Numbered from the stretch's first letter, positions 26,942 to 36,885 are shown. The stretch: 64,000 bases of DNA from an uncultured Clostridia bacterium (GCA_947305745.1 CAMZEH010000002.1:1-64000), one strand, 5' to 3'. The notes: generated from the sequence alone by a model not told the origin. Translations and numbers: made by a program.

Positions 26942-28342
26942 ATGCAGAAAAATTATAAAGATTTTATCGATAAATTAAAAAATCAAACAGTCATGTTTTG
27001 CGGTCTTGGCAAAAGCAATATGCCGTTTCTCGAAATACTCGCAAAAAACGGTACGAACATCATCGCTTATGACGACAAAACGGCGGATAAAATAGACGAT
27101 TCGATAATGAAAATATTGGGATCTTACAAAAATATCAAGTGTTATCTTGGCGACGAAAGCGCTTGGGAGCTCACACCCGATATTTTAATGCGCACTCCGG
27201 GAATGAATTTTCATAATGAAAAAATCCAGAAAACGCGTGAGAAAAATGTCATCGTTACGTCTGAAATGGAGATATTTTTTGATTATTGCCCCTGCCTTGT
27301 TATCGGCGTAACGGGTAGCGACGGAAAAACTACCGTTACAAGCATAATTGCGGAGATTTTAAAGCGGAGCGGTAAAACGGTACATATCGGAGGAAATATC
27401 GGTAAACCGCTACTCCCCGAAATCGAAAAAATAAATAAAAATGACATTGCGGTGGTTGAGCTTTCAAGTTTCCAGCTTATGTCCATGAGAAGAAGCCCCG
27501 AACGCGCTGTAATAACAAATATTTCTCCAAATCATCTTGATATTCACTCAGACATGGACGAATATGTGAGCGCTAAAAAACAGATTTTCCTACATCAAAA
27601 TGCATTTTCAAATACGGTTTTGAATTATGACAACGCCGAAACCAGAAAATTTGCAAGTGAAGTTCGCGGTAAAGTTACGTTTTTCAGTTTACGAGAAAAA
27701 TTGTCAAACGGCGTCTGGAAGGATAATAAAAACCACATCATAAGCTCCGAGAACGGCAAAGACGACATGATTATGAACGCCGGTGACATAAAAATTCCCG
27801 GCAATCACAATATCGAAAATTATCTTGCGGCAATAGCTTGCGTACGTAACATCGTTCCGAAAGAAAGCATAATCAAAACCGCGAAAGAATTTGAAGGAGT
27901 TCGTCACAGGATAGAATTCGTCAGAGAAGTGGGCGGAATAAAGTTTTATAATGATTCCATAGCTTCCACTCCAACAAGAGTCATAAATGGCGCACTTTCA
28001 GTTTTTGACGGTAATATTACCCTGATAGCGGGCGGCTACGATAAAAAGTTGACATTTACCGAGCTTGCAAGTAAAATTAATGAGAAAGTATCAGTTTTGG
28101 TACTCCTCGGTAACACGTCAGAAAAGATAAAAAGCGAAGTGATAAAATCTGACAACTTCAATCCCGATAAATTAAAGATATTCGTAGTCGATAATATGAG
28201 CGAGGCGGTGATGACATCGTACGAGAATTCTCCACCGAGAAGTACGGTGATTTTATCCCCCGCATGCGCAAGCTTCGATTTATACAAAAATTTTGAAGAA
28301 CGCGGAAATGATTTTAAAAATTTAGTAAATGAAATTAAGTAA
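26942..28342 (+). CDS. murD: UDP-N-acetylmuramoylalanine--D-glutamate ligase MurD
   Basis: GVTGSDGKTTVTSIIAEIL, ELSSFQLMSMRRSPERAVITNISPNHLDIH, GVRHRIEFVREVGGIKFYNDSIASTP. Confidence 0.94.
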   Translation: MQKNYKDFIDKLKNQTVMFCGLGKSNMPFLEILAKNGTNIIAYDDKTADKIDDSIMKILGSYKNIKCYLGDESAWELTPDILMRTPGMNFHNEKIQKTREKNVIVTSEMEIFFDYCPCLVIGVTGSDGKTTVTSIIAEILKRSGKTVHIGGNIGKPLLPEIEKINKNDIAVVELSSFQLMSMRRSPERAVITNISPNHLDIHSDMDEYVSAKKQIFLHQNAFSNTVLNYDNAETRKFASEVRGKVTFFSLREKLSNGVWKDNKNHIISSENGKDDMIMNAGDIKIPGNHNIENYLAAIACVRNIVPKESIIKTAKEFEGVRHRIEFVREVGGIKFYNDSIASTPTRVINGALSVFDGNITLIAGGYDKKLTFTELASKINEKVSVLVLLGNTSEKIKSEVIKSDNFNPDKLKIFVVDNMSEAVMTSYENSPPRSTVILSPACASFDLYKNFEERGNDFKNLVNEIK

Positions 28343-28363
28343 CAAAGGAAGTTGAATTTAACT

Positions 28364-29548
28364 ATGCAAAAAGTTTCAAACAAAGTTTTGTGGGTAATAA
28401 TCGCGTTATTATCTTTTCTATTTCTTGGCGAAAGTGTATTTTTCAGACATCAAATCAAAGAAACGGTCAAATATTACTACAAGAGAACCGATACATTCAT
28501 AAAAGACACTATGGACATAAATGATTTTCTCAACTGCGATATAAATGAAAAAAGCATTGTGATATTTGAGCCAAATAATTATCACCTTGAGTGCATGCCG
28601 GGCTTTGTGAAATATTACACCGACCTCGGATATAATGTTGATATTTTGATGAGAGACGGCTGCGAAGAATCTATGGACAGATTTGAGCCTAAAGATAAAA
28701 TCAGAATTTTTAAATTCCGTGAAATAAAGAATATTGAATTTTATGCCGATAAAATTTTTGGCAAATGCAAAAAATATGATTACTCTATGATACATACAGC
28801 CGACCCACACAGGAAAGATATGATTTTCAGGCTGAGATATAAAGAAAACCCGAATTCGATATTTGTACTGCATAACTTCAAATCATTGGAAGTTTTGGGC
28901 TTGGAAGAATTCAGAGAGAAAGATCAGCTTTTCGGACTTGCCGATTACGGAACGCTCAATTATGTAAATCCAAACTATTTTGGAAACGTTGCGGAGCACA
29001 AGAAAAACGAACAAACCACGTTCTATATAACTTCCAGCCCAAAGCGTGATTATACTCCTCTTATCGCTGCTGCAAACAAACTCGATTCGCAAGGCGCAAA
29101 CTTCAAAATACACGTAACGGGACACACAGATACTTTCTGCAAAGAGATGATACCCGAAAACCTAAAGAAACATTTTGAATTCCACGGAAAAGTTTCTTAC
29201 CAGAAGATGTACTCAATCATTGAGCAATCGGATTTTATCATAATAAATCTTGATCCCGATCTTAAAGAGGACAATTACTTTCGGACCGAACGCGCGACGG
29301 GGAGCGCACAGCTTGGATATGGTTTCCATAAGCCGATAATTATCAGCTCCGAGTTTGCAGATACCTACAAACTCACAGACGACACAGCGGTAATATACGA
29401 TAATAAAGATATGCTGCCCGCAATGGAAAAAGCTATAAACATGACTGGTGACACGTACGACACAATGGTCGAAAATATGAAAGACCTTTGCAAAAAGATT
29501 TATGATATATCCCTTGAAAATGTCAAAAAGGCGCTTAAAATTCAATAA
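28364..29548 (+). CDS. Membrane-anchored GT-B-like glycosyltransferase (putative)
   Basis: N-terminal TM; Rossmann-like segments (SIVIFEPNNYHLECMPGFVKYYTDLGYNVDIL; FKIHVTGHTD...FEFHGKVSYQKMYSIIEQSDFIIINLDP). Confidence 0.5.
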   Translation: MQKVSNKVLWVIIALLSFLFLGESVFFRHQIKETVKYYYKRTDTFIKDTMDINDFLNCDINEKSIVIFEPNNYHLECMPGFVKYYTDLGYNVDILMRDGCEESMDRFEPKDKIRIFKFREIKNIEFYADKIFGKCKKYDYSMIHTADPHRKDMIFRLRYKENPNSIFVLHNFKSLEVLGLEEFREKDQLFGLADYGTLNYVNPNYFGNVAEHKKNEQTTFYITSSPKRDYTPLIAAANKLDSQGANFKIHVTGHTDTFCKEMIPENLKKHFEFHGKVSYQKMYSIIEQSDFIIINLDPDLKEDNYFRTERATGSAQLGYGFHKPIIISSEFADTYKLTDDTAVIYDNKDMLPAMEKAINMTGDTYDTMVENMKDLCKKIYDISLENVKKALKIQ

Positions 29549-29560
29549 TCTTCGTTAATC

Positions 29561-29592
29561 AAACACCCTGATGATCAAAAGGGTGTTTTTTA
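29561..29592. terminator. Bidirectional intrinsic terminator
   Basis: AAACACCCT/AGGGTGTTT stem followed by T-run, between convergent genes. Confidence 0.75.
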
Positions 29593-30441
29593 TATTTCGT
29601 TCGAAATATTTACGAAATCATCAAAACCTAGTTGTTCTGCACGTTTTGATGGGGTAATATTTACTTTTTCAAGTAAAGTTTCAATTTCTTTTTTTGGTCG
29701 TGCCAAACCCATACTGAGCGAATTTAAAATATTTTTTCTGCGCTTTCCATAAGCTGCTTTGATAACTTTAAAATAATTATTTTTGTTTTTTACTTTGTTT
29801 CGAAGCGAGGGATCAACCTCTATTTTGATAACAGACGAATCTACATTCGGCTGAGGTATAAAACACCCTCTCCCGACCGTAAAAAGCACTTTCGGAATGC
29901 CATAAAACCTGACAGCCAAGCTTATCGCTCCGGAATTTCTCGTCCCCGGATCGGCGCAAATTCTCTCTGCTGCTTCTTTTTGTACCATAACCGTTATTGA
30001 TCCTATATCTGCACCGCTTTCGAGTATATACATAAGTATTTCGGACGTAATATAATAAGGCAAATTTGCGCAAACGCAGACCTCATTGCAGTCTGAAAAC
30101 TCTGACTTTATAAGTTCTTGCAAGTCTACTTTCAAAATATCATCATTTATTATCTTTATATTTTCGTAATCCGCCGTCGTTTCTTTAAGAATAGGTATCA
30201 AATTCTTATCTATTTCCACCGATACCACTTTTTTATATTTTTTCGCAAGCTCCGTCGTCAGAACGCCTATGCCCGCGCCTATTTCCAAAACTCCCGCCTC
30301 GTTTGAATCGCAGCAATTTTCCGCCATTTTCGGGCATACGGTATTGCTTATTATAAAATTCTGCCCTAACGATTTTGAAAATTTAAACCCGTGCTTTTCT
30401 ATTATGCTTTTGACGGTTTTTATATTTGAAAGATCTTCCAA
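29590..30441 (-). CDS. rsmA: 16S rRNA dimethyladenosine transferase KsgA/RsmA
   Basis: FSKSLGQNFIISNTV, VLEIGAGIGVLTTELA, VCANLPYYITSEILM. Confidence 0.94.
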   Translation of the reverse strand: MEDLSNIKTVKSIIEKHGFKFSKSLGQNFIISNTVCPKMAENCCDSNEAGVLEIGAGIGVLTTELAKKYKKVVSVEIDKNLIPILKETTADYENIKIINDDILKVDLQELIKSEFSDCNEVCVCANLPYYITSEILMYILESGADIGSITVMVQKEAAERICADPGTRNSGAISLAVRFYGIPKVLFTVGRGCFIPQPNVDSSVIKIEVDPSLRNKVKNKNNYFKVIKAAYGKRRKNILNSLSMGLARPKKEIETLLEKVNITPSKRAEQLGFDDFVNISNEI

Positions 30442-30544
30442 TCTGATTTCTCCTAAAAATTAAAATAAACACATTAAATAATATTATATTTTCGAAAAAA
30501 TCTCAAATAATAGTAAAGAAATATATTTTAGGAGGAATTTTACC

Positions 30545-30979
30545 ATGGAAAACGAAGATACCATCAGACTGCTCAGAGAATGCAGCGCGGGAGTGAAAAT
30601 GGGAATATCGACAATCGACGAGATGTTACCGCATATTAAAAACCCGGAATTTAGAGACGTTTTATACTCCAGCAAAACAACTCACGAAAAATTGTACTCG
30701 GAAATTAGCGAATATCTGCACAAATACGACGCTAATAAAAAAGACCCACCTGTTATCGCATCGAGCATGGCGAAAATGAAGGCTAAAATGGAAGTCGCTA
30801 TGCACAATTCAGATAAGACTATTGCAGACATCATAACCGACGGCTGCAATACGGGAGTAAAATCGCTGACGAGATATTTAAACGAATACGGGGCCGCTAA
30901 CGAAAACGTAAAAGATATCGCAAAGCGGCTCATAGACTCAGAAGAAAAGCTTATCGAAAGCATGAAAGATTATCTCTAA
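30545..30979 (+). CDS. Hypothetical helical-bundle protein (DUF2383-like)
   Basis: 144-aa all-helical charged protein, strong RBS aggagg upstream of ATG. Confidence 0.55.
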   Translation: MENEDTIRLLRECSAGVKMGISTIDEMLPHIKNPEFRDVLYSSKTTHEKLYSEISEYLHKYDANKKDPPVIASSMAKMKAKMEVAMHNSDKTIADIITDGCNTGVKSLTRYLNEYGAANENVKDIAKRLIDSEEKLIESMKDYL

Positions 30980-31437
30980 TTTAAAATCGCTACGCTAAAA
31001 TTCAGGTATGCCGCAAAAGTGAGCCAAATTAGATACGGTATTTGTAAGTACACCGCCAATTTACTGATTTTGGAAAATTTTATTATCATAACTAAAACCA
31101 ATGCCCACAAAAGCAGTAGCCAGAAAAAGCTAAACCAATACAGCCGAAAAACAAAAAATAGCGGCGACCATAAGAAATTCACGGCAAGCTGCAAATAATA
31201 GACTCGCAGAGCGGAAGATTTCATGTCTGAATTTGATTCACCGATTATATATGCCGATATGCCCATGAGGACGTACAAAATCGACCATGCGACAGGAAAA
31301 AGCCATGCCGGAGGCGCGAGTGCGGGGCGGTTTACGCCTTGATAAAGCGCAGAAAAGTTGCCCGTCACAAAGCTCGATAAAAGCCCCGTACCGACGCTCA
31401 GAATGATATTTAAAAGCAAAGATTTAAGTTTAATCAT
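30976..31437 (-). CDS. TspO/MBR family tryptophan-rich sensory protein
   Basis: Five TM; NRPALAPPAWLFPVAWSILYVLMGISAY, LAVNFLWSPLFF. Confidence 0.9.
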   Translation of the reverse strand: MIKLKSLLLNIILSVGTGLLSSFVTGNFSALYQGVNRPALAPPAWLFPVAWSILYVLMGISAYIIGESNSDMKSSALRVYYLQLAVNFLWSPLFFVFRLYWFSFFWLLLLWALVLVMIIKFSKISKLAVYLQIPYLIWLTFAAYLNFSVAILN

Positions 31438-31540
31438 ACAACCAACCTTTTTAATTTGATTAATAAAATATATGAAAACACAAACTTAAATATGAAAACC
31501 TACTGCTCATTTAGCAGTAGGTAAACTTTCGTATTAAAAG

Positions 31541-31560
31541 AAGCCTCTCGGCTTCCTTTT
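31541..31560 (-). terminator. Terminator-like hairpin downstream of spoVAE
   Basis: GAAGCC-TCTC-GGCTTC stem with T-runs on both sides. Confidence 0.55.
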
Positions 31561-31575
31561 TTAACCATTTGCAAA

Positions 31576-31932
31576 TTACGTCTTGTCTTTCGAGCGAGTA
31601 CAAAGCGCTGCCAGATATCCGCAAAATACCGCTGCGGAAATTCCTGCGGCGCCTGACGTCAATCCACCCGTTATTATACCGAGCGCGCCCTGCTTTTGAA
31701 TCGCCTCGACAACGCCTTTAGCCATGAGGTAACCAAAACCCGAAAGCGGTACCGTTGCCCCTGCTCCCGCAAACTTTACGAGCGGTTCATACAGTCCCAC
31801 AGCCGTCATCGCCACGCCCGATATCACCAAAATAACCAGTATCCTTGCCGGCGTAATTTTAGTTTTATCGATCAGCCACTGGGCAAGTACGCAAATAATT
31901 CCTCCAACAACGAACGCTTTTAAATATTCCAT
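31576..31932 (-). CDS. spoVAE: Stage V sporulation protein AE (SpoVAE/AEb)
   Basis: MEYLKAFVVGGIICVLAQWLIDKTKITPARILVILVISG...GFGYLMAKGVVEAIQKQGALGIITGGLTSGAAGISAAV. Confidence 0.92.
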   Translation of the reverse strand: MEYLKAFVVGGIICVLAQWLIDKTKITPARILVILVISGVAMTAVGLYEPLVKFAGAGATVPLSGFGYLMAKGVVEAIQKQGALGIITGGLTSGAAGISAAVFCGYLAALCTRSKDKT

Positions 31933-32042
31933 ATGTTATTCTCCTTTAAAATTTTAGATTTTATATTATAATAAATACAAGAGTATTATTTGAATTTTAT
32001 TTGCAATAAATTCATAAAATAAAAATTTTAAGGTGATTTTAG

Positions 32043-32741
32043 ATGATAGGCATAATCTGCGCCATGAGGCAAGAAATAGAAGAAATTTTAGTTTTCACGA
32101 AAGAAATTAAAGAAGAATGCTACAGAAACTTCAAATTCATTAGAGGGAATATTTTCGGAACCGAATGCGTTTTGTCCCTTTGCGGGATCGGGAAAGTGCA
32201 TGCTGCGATGTGTACGCAAACTCTTATCATGAAATATAATCCCGATTTTATTATAAACGTAGGCGTTGCGGGAGGAATCGCTCCGGAAATCAAAATAGGA
32301 GACATAGCCATAGCAAGCGGCGTAGTGCAACACGATTTTGACATAAGTTCATTCGAAGGCCGTAAAAAAGGTGAAATTGCAGGCATAGATCTCATCGAAA
32401 TTGAAACCACAAAATGGATTACAGATAAAATTCTCGTGTGTTCTAAAAGCATAAACCCTATTCAAATTCACACCGGGACGATTTTAAGCGGAGACCAATT
32501 TATCTGTTCACCGCAAAAGTTAACCGAGCTGAAAAACGAATTCGGAGGCATCGCCTGCGAGATGGAGGCAGGGAGTATTGGCCAAGTTTGCTATATGAAC
32601 AAAAAAGAATTCGGCATAATCAGATCCATTTCCGATCACGCCGATAACTCTTCAAATATAGATTTTGATAAATTTATTAAATCATCTTCCAAAAACGCCG
32701 CCAATATTCTTTCGAATTTTATAAAGTCATATCGGGATTGA
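32043..32741 (+). CDS. mtnN: 5'-methylthioadenosine/S-adenosylhomocysteine nucleosidase
   Basis: MIGIICAMRQEIEEIL, CGIGKVHAA, INVGVAGGIAPEIKIGDI, CEMEAGSIGQVCYMNKKEFGIIRSISDHAD. Confidence 0.93.
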   Translation: MIGIICAMRQEIEEILVFTKEIKEECYRNFKFIRGNIFGTECVLSLCGIGKVHAAMCTQTLIMKYNPDFIINVGVAGGIAPEIKIGDIAIASGVVQHDFDISSFEGRKKGEIAGIDLIEIETTKWITDKILVCSKSINPIQIHTGTILSGDQFICSPQKLTELKNEFGGIACEMEAGSIGQVCYMNKKEFGIIRSISDHADNSSNIDFDKFIKSSSKNAANILSNFIKSYRD

Positions 32742-35166
32742 TGGACGGCAAAATATTTACGGATTTGTGTTTAAAATCTTTATAAAACCTATTCAAAGTT
32801 TCGTTTATAAACTCCCTAAACTGACTGTTATTCTTGCATTTAAGTATTATCTTGTACCTATAATTTTTAGCCAAAAGCTTGATTCGTGCCTCTGTAGGAT
32901 TATAAATCCTGAGTGGCATTTTTTCGTAGTTTTGTGATGCGATAGTCTTTAAAAGCATAAAAAATTCATTCGCGGCGTCCAAAACTTTTTTCTCGTCTTT
33001 GCCCGAAAAATTGATAACACATATGTCGCAAAACGGTGGGTTTAGCATCAATTTACGAACAGATAGTTCATTTTCGTAGAATTTTTTATAATTTTGGCTT
33101 GCGGAAAGCTGTATAACTTCGTGCTCAGGAGCGAATGTCTGTATAATGGCTCTACCACTTGAATTCATTCTTCCCGCCCTACCTATGACTTGCGTAATGA
33201 GCGAAAAAATCTTTTCAGAACTTCTGAAATCGCTATCATATAAAAAGTTGTCCGCTGATATTATCCCGACAAGAGTTACTTTCGGAAAATTAAAGCCTTT
33301 TGCTACCATCTGAGTCCCAATTAAAATGTCATATTTGCCCTCCCTAAAGTCATTTATGGTTTCACTTAATGGCTTTTTACAATTTTTTACATCGGAATCC
33401 AGTCTGAGGACTCTGGCACCGAGTAATTTTTCAGACAAAACAGATTCTATCTTCTGTGTACCCGTTCCAAAGTATACCAAAGTTTTTTCCTTGCAAGACT
33501 GACACACATTCGTGTTTTCAACCGAGTAACCGCAGTAATGGCACATCAACCTATTATTCACTTTATGATAGCTCAAAGAAACGCTACAATTCGGGCACAT
33601 TGCAACCTCGGAACACTTCGAGCATTTTAAAAAAGAATTAAAACCGCGCCTATTTATAAGAAGTATTGCTTGATTTCCGTTTTTTATAGTTTCTTGCAGC
33701 ACTTCAATCAGCGCACTACTAAACACGTTTTCTCCGCACGGCGAAGCGGTTTCATTCATATCGACAATCTGAACGTTAGGCAACCGAGCGTTACCATATC
33801 TATTTTTTAATTCGCAGAGATTGTATCGACCACTCAGCGCAGCGTGATAACTCTCTATCGACGGTGTGGCTGAAGAAAGCAGAACCTTCCCTCCCGATTT
33901 TTTCGCACGATAAGCAGCAACTTCTCTCGTGTCATACATAGGTAAAAACTCGGATTTATATGTAAATTCATGCTCCTCGTCAATCACAATCAAACCGATA
34001 TTATCAAGCGGAGCAAAAACGGCACTCCTGGTTCCGATAACTACACGTATCTTACCCGCCCTAATTCTTTGCCAGATATCATACCTTTGCCAGTCCGTCA
34101 GTGCGCTGTGAATAACAGCAGAGGCCTCTCCGTAACGTGCTTTAAATAGGCTCACAAGATGTGCAGTAAGTGCAATTTCAGGCACCATAAAAATAGCATT
34201 TTTGCCATTCCCCAAAATTTTATCTATAGCCTTAAGCAAAACAGCAGTCTTGCCGCTGCCGGTCACTCCGTAAAGAAGTGAAACAATTTTTTTATCCGAT
34301 CTCTCATCAATAATTTTGTCATAAGCAATTTTTTGTTCATCATTTAAAACAATTTCTTCTGATAACTCAGTATTTTCACAATCAAAAAGATATTGCGGAC
34401 TTCTGTACTGCGTAATCTTATGCGATTTTAGAATGCCTTTTTTCAAAAGATTATTTACCGTACTTGGACCTACACCCGTATAATAGCTTATTTCTTTGAT
34501 GTTGGAATTCGGATTTTTGCTCAGATATTCAAAAACCTTTTTTTGCGACTGTGTTTTTAAAATACTTGAATTTTTAAATTCATCAGAAACGCCGAATACA
34601 TTTAATGTCCTCTGGCCAACGGTTTTGTTGGTTTCCAAAATTTCTTCAAGTATACCTTTTTTAATAAAAGACGATAAAATTTTATTATACCCTGGGAATT
34701 TAAGCGAGGAAATTTTCTTGAAATTCAGTTCATTCACTTTTATATTTTCTATCAAATTCAAAAAATTCTTTTCGCTATCACTTAAATCTACGGCATCGAA
34801 ATCGTGATTAATCCTATATTTTATATTATCTAAGTTACCGCCCAAACCAACAGGAAAAATCAGCCTCACAACATCAAAGTAGGTACAAAAATACCGATGC
34901 TTCATCCATTTTATAAGTTCGACCATTTCTTCATTTATCAAAGATTTCTTATCGATAATAGCAAAAATTTCTTTTAATTTTTCGCTTTCAGAATTTTCAT
35001 CAATCTCTAAAATTATTCCTCGTTTTTTTGAATTGCCCTTTCCGAAAGGCACAATCACCCTCTGCCCAACTTCAAAACCGATTTCATCACTAGAAGTATA
35101 ACTATAAAGCACGTCGGCGCTGTAAGAAATATTCTCCAGCGCTATTTTTAAAACTATTTTTTTCAT
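32719..35166 (-). CDS. priA: Primosomal protein N' (PriA helicase)
   Basis: GVTGSGKT, DEEHEFTYK, Zn-binding cysteines CSKCSEVAMCPNC...CHYCG...CQSC, GTQMVAKGFNFPKVTLVGII. Confidence 0.95.
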   Translation of the reverse strand: MKKIVLKIALENISYSADVLYSYTSSDEIGFEVGQRVIVPFGKGNSKKRGIILEIDENSESEKLKEIFAIIDKKSLINEEMVELIKWMKHRYFCTYFDVVRLIFPVGLGGNLDNIKYRINHDFDAVDLSDSEKNFLNLIENIKVNELNFKKISSLKFPGYNKILSSFIKKGILEEILETNKTVGQRTLNVFGVSDEFKNSSILKTQSQKKVFEYLSKNPNSNIKEISYYTGVGPSTVNNLLKKGILKSHKITQYRSPQYLFDCENTELSEEIVLNDEQKIAYDKIIDERSDKKIVSLLYGVTGSGKTAVLLKAIDKILGNGKNAIFMVPEIALTAHLVSLFKARYGEASAVIHSALTDWQRYDIWQRIRAGKIRVVIGTRSAVFAPLDNIGLIVIDEEHEFTYKSEFLPMYDTREVAAYRAKKSGGKVLLSSATPSIESYHAALSGRYNLCELKNRYGNARLPNVQIVDMNETASPCGENVFSSALIEVLQETIKNGNQAILLINRRGFNSFLKCSKCSEVAMCPNCSVSLSYHKVNNRLMCHYCGYSVENTNVCQSCKEKTLVYFGTGTQKIESVLSEKLLGARVLRLDSDVKNCKKPLSETINDFREGKYDILIGTQMVAKGFNFPKVTLVGIISADNFLYDSDFRSSEKIFSLITQVIGRAGRMNSSGRAIIQTFAPEHEVIQLSASQNYKKFYENELSVRKLMLNPPFCDICVINFSGKDEKKVLDAANEFFMLLKTIASQNYEKMPLRIYNPTEARIKLLAKNYRYKIILKCKNNSQFREFINETLNRFYKDFKHKSVNILPSINPDMTL

Positions 35167-35225
35167 AACAATTCACCACAATCAATTCCGGATAAAAATG
35201 GTATTTCTATCTCAAAGTGCAGTAA

Positions 35226-35420
35226 TTAATCAGGTTGTACTATTTTATATTTGCGTTCCTTTAGTTGCTCGGTTGCTATATTTACAGCTTTTTCTTCCAG
35301 AATTTCTCCGCGAAGAAGCGACTCATCGGTTATCTGCCTTGCTCTCTTTGCAACTGCAACCGCTAAAGGATACTTATTTGCTTTTCCGTTTAGCATATCA
35401 TCTACTGATAATTCTCTCAT
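35226..35420 (-). CDS. rpoZ: RNA polymerase omega subunit
   Basis: NKYPLAVAVAKRARQI...KAVNIATEQLKERKYKIV, downstream of gmk. Confidence 0.9.
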   Translation of the reverse strand: MRELSVDDMLNGKANKYPLAVAVAKRARQITDESLLRGEILEEKAVNIATEQLKERKYKIVQPD

Positions 35421-36024
35421 TTTTCAAAACCCCTTTAATAATATTTTTTCTATGAACTGTTCTCAATTTTTCAGAATCTATTATTTTGGATATATCGTTT
35501 GCACATTCGCTTAAATCGTCATTCACGACAATATAATCGTAATTTTCGGCAAGAGCAATTTCTCTCTCAGCCTCGCGCGTCCTCATTTCTATTGCTTCGA
35601 TAGAATCAGAACCGCGCTCTTTTAGCCGCTCTTTCAAAACCTCAACTGATGGTGGTAAAACAAAAATACTTACAGCTTCCGACGAATTTCTCAGAACTTG
35701 TGCGGCACCCTGAACCTCTATCTCCAAAATTACACTTATACCTGCATTTAAACGATTTTCAAGCTCATGCTTCGGGGTACCGTAACAGTTACCACAAAAA
35801 GTAGCCCACTCGAGCATGTCACCGACATTCACTTTCTCCATAAACTCTGATTTTGTCAAAAAGTAATAATCTTTTCCGTCGACTTCGCCCGGACGAGTAG
35901 CGCGAGTCGTGCAAGAAACGGAGATTTCAAAATCGTTTCGCAATTTTTTTAGTTCTCTTAATATCGAATCTTTGCCCGTCCCGGAAGGGCCGGAAAGCAC
36001 AATCAAAATACCTCGAGTCTTCAT
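35398..36024 (-). CDS. gmk: Guanylate kinase
   Basis: GILIVLSGPSGTGKDSIL, SVSCTTRATRPGEVDGKDYYF, AVILEIEVQGAAQV-type pattern. RBS AAGGGG before ATG 36024. Confidence 0.95.
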   Translation of the reverse strand: MKTRGILIVLSGPSGTGKDSILRELKKLRNDFEISVSCTTRATRPGEVDGKDYYFLTKSEFMEKVNVGDMLEWATFCGNCYGTPKHELENRLNAGISVILEIEVQGAAQVLRNSSEAVSIFVLPPSVEVLKERLKERGSDSIEAIEMRTREAEREIALAENYDYIVVNDDLSECANDISKIIDSEKLRTVHRKNIIKGVLKNERIISR

Positions 36025-36065
36025 CCACATTTCCCCTTGCGGTTCTACAATTTTTTAAAATAAAT

Positions 36066-36302
36066 TTATTCAGTTTGTCCGGATTTGGAAGAAACAAAAT
36101 CAGCACTGAGTGCCGACAGTATTACGTGCCCGCTATCCATAACCAGAACCGATTGCGTCTTTCTGCCACAAGTTGCATCGATCAAGCTATTATTTTCTTT
36201 AGCCATACGCGTAAACCGTTTGACGGGCGATGAATCTGCACTCAAAACGGCAAGTATTTTCTCATTCGAAACGAAATTTCCAAATCCAACGTTCAAAAAC
36301 AT
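36066..36302 (-). CDS. remA: RemA family (DUF370) regulatory protein
   Basis: MFLNVGFGNFVSNEKILAVLSADSSPVKRFTRMAKENNSLIDATCGRKTQSVLVMDSGHVILSAL, upstream of gmk. Confidence 0.9.
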   Translation of the reverse strand: MFLNVGFGNFVSNEKILAVLSADSSPVKRFTRMAKENNSLIDATCGRKTQSVLVMDSGHVILSALSADFVSSKSGQTE

Positions 36303-36401
36303 TTTATCACCCAAAGCCATTATGATGTAAAATATTGCCATGCCATATATAAATTCAAAATTCATACACTGCACGGCAATTTAACAATATTAGAACTAAA
36401 C

Positions 36402-36475
36402 TGGAGGCGCCACCCAGATTCGAACTGGGGATAGAGGTTTTGCAGACCTCGGCCTTACCACTTGGCTATAGCGCC
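36402..36475 (-). tRNA. tRNA-Cys (GCA)
   Basis: Folds as GGCGCTA...GGTCTGCAAAACC...CCCAGTTCGAATCTGGG...GGCGCCTCCA; U73, encoded CCA. Confidence 0.95.
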
Positions 36476-36493
36476 ACAAAATCGGAAATAAAT

Positions 36494-36569
36494 TGGAGCG
36501 GATGACGGGGCTCGAACCCGCTACCTCCACCTTGGCAAGGTGGCGCTCTACCAGATGAGCTACATCCGC
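36494..36569 (-). tRNA. tRNA-Gly (GCC)
   Basis: GCGGATG...CACCTTGCCAAGGTG...GCGGGTTCGAGCCCCGT...CATCCGCTCCA. Confidence 0.95.
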
Positions 36570-36573
36570 ACCG

Positions 36574-36649
36574 TGGTGCCTCCGGGTGGAATCGAACCAC
36601 CGACACAAGGATTTTCAGTCCTTTGCTCTACCAACTGAGCTACAGAGGC
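36574..36649 (-). tRNA. tRNA-Phe (GAA)
   Basis: GCCTCTGTAGCTCAGTTGGTAGAGCAAAGGACTGAAAATCCTT...GGTGGTTCGATTCCACC...GAGGCACCA. Confidence 0.95.
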
Positions 36650-36721
36650 ATCTCAGATTTTAAACTTCTTTGCTAACTAATACTCGCTAAAACCAATATA
36701 TATTCCACAATTATAGATAAG

Positions 36722-36798
36722 TGGCGACCCGGAACGGGCTCGAACCGTCGACCTCTAGCGTGACAGGCTAGCGTTCTAACCAACTGAACTACCGGGCC
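36722..36798 (-). tRNA. tRNA-Asp (GTC)
   Basis: GGCCCGGTAGTTCAGTTGGTTAGAACGCTAGCCTGTCACGCTAG...CGGTTCGAGCCCG...CCGGGTCGCCA. Confidence 0.95.
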
Positions 36799-36808
36799 AT
36801 TTATATAA

Positions 36809-36885
36809 TGGTGGGAACAACAGGACTCGAACCTGTGACCCCTTGCTTGTAAGGCAAGTGCTCTAACCAACTGAGCTATGCTCCC
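36809..36885 (-). tRNA. tRNA-Val (TAC)
   Basis: GGGAGCATAGCTCAGTTGGTTAGAGCACTTGCCTTACAAGCAAG...CAGGTTCGAGTCCTG...TGTTCCCACCA. Confidence 0.95.
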
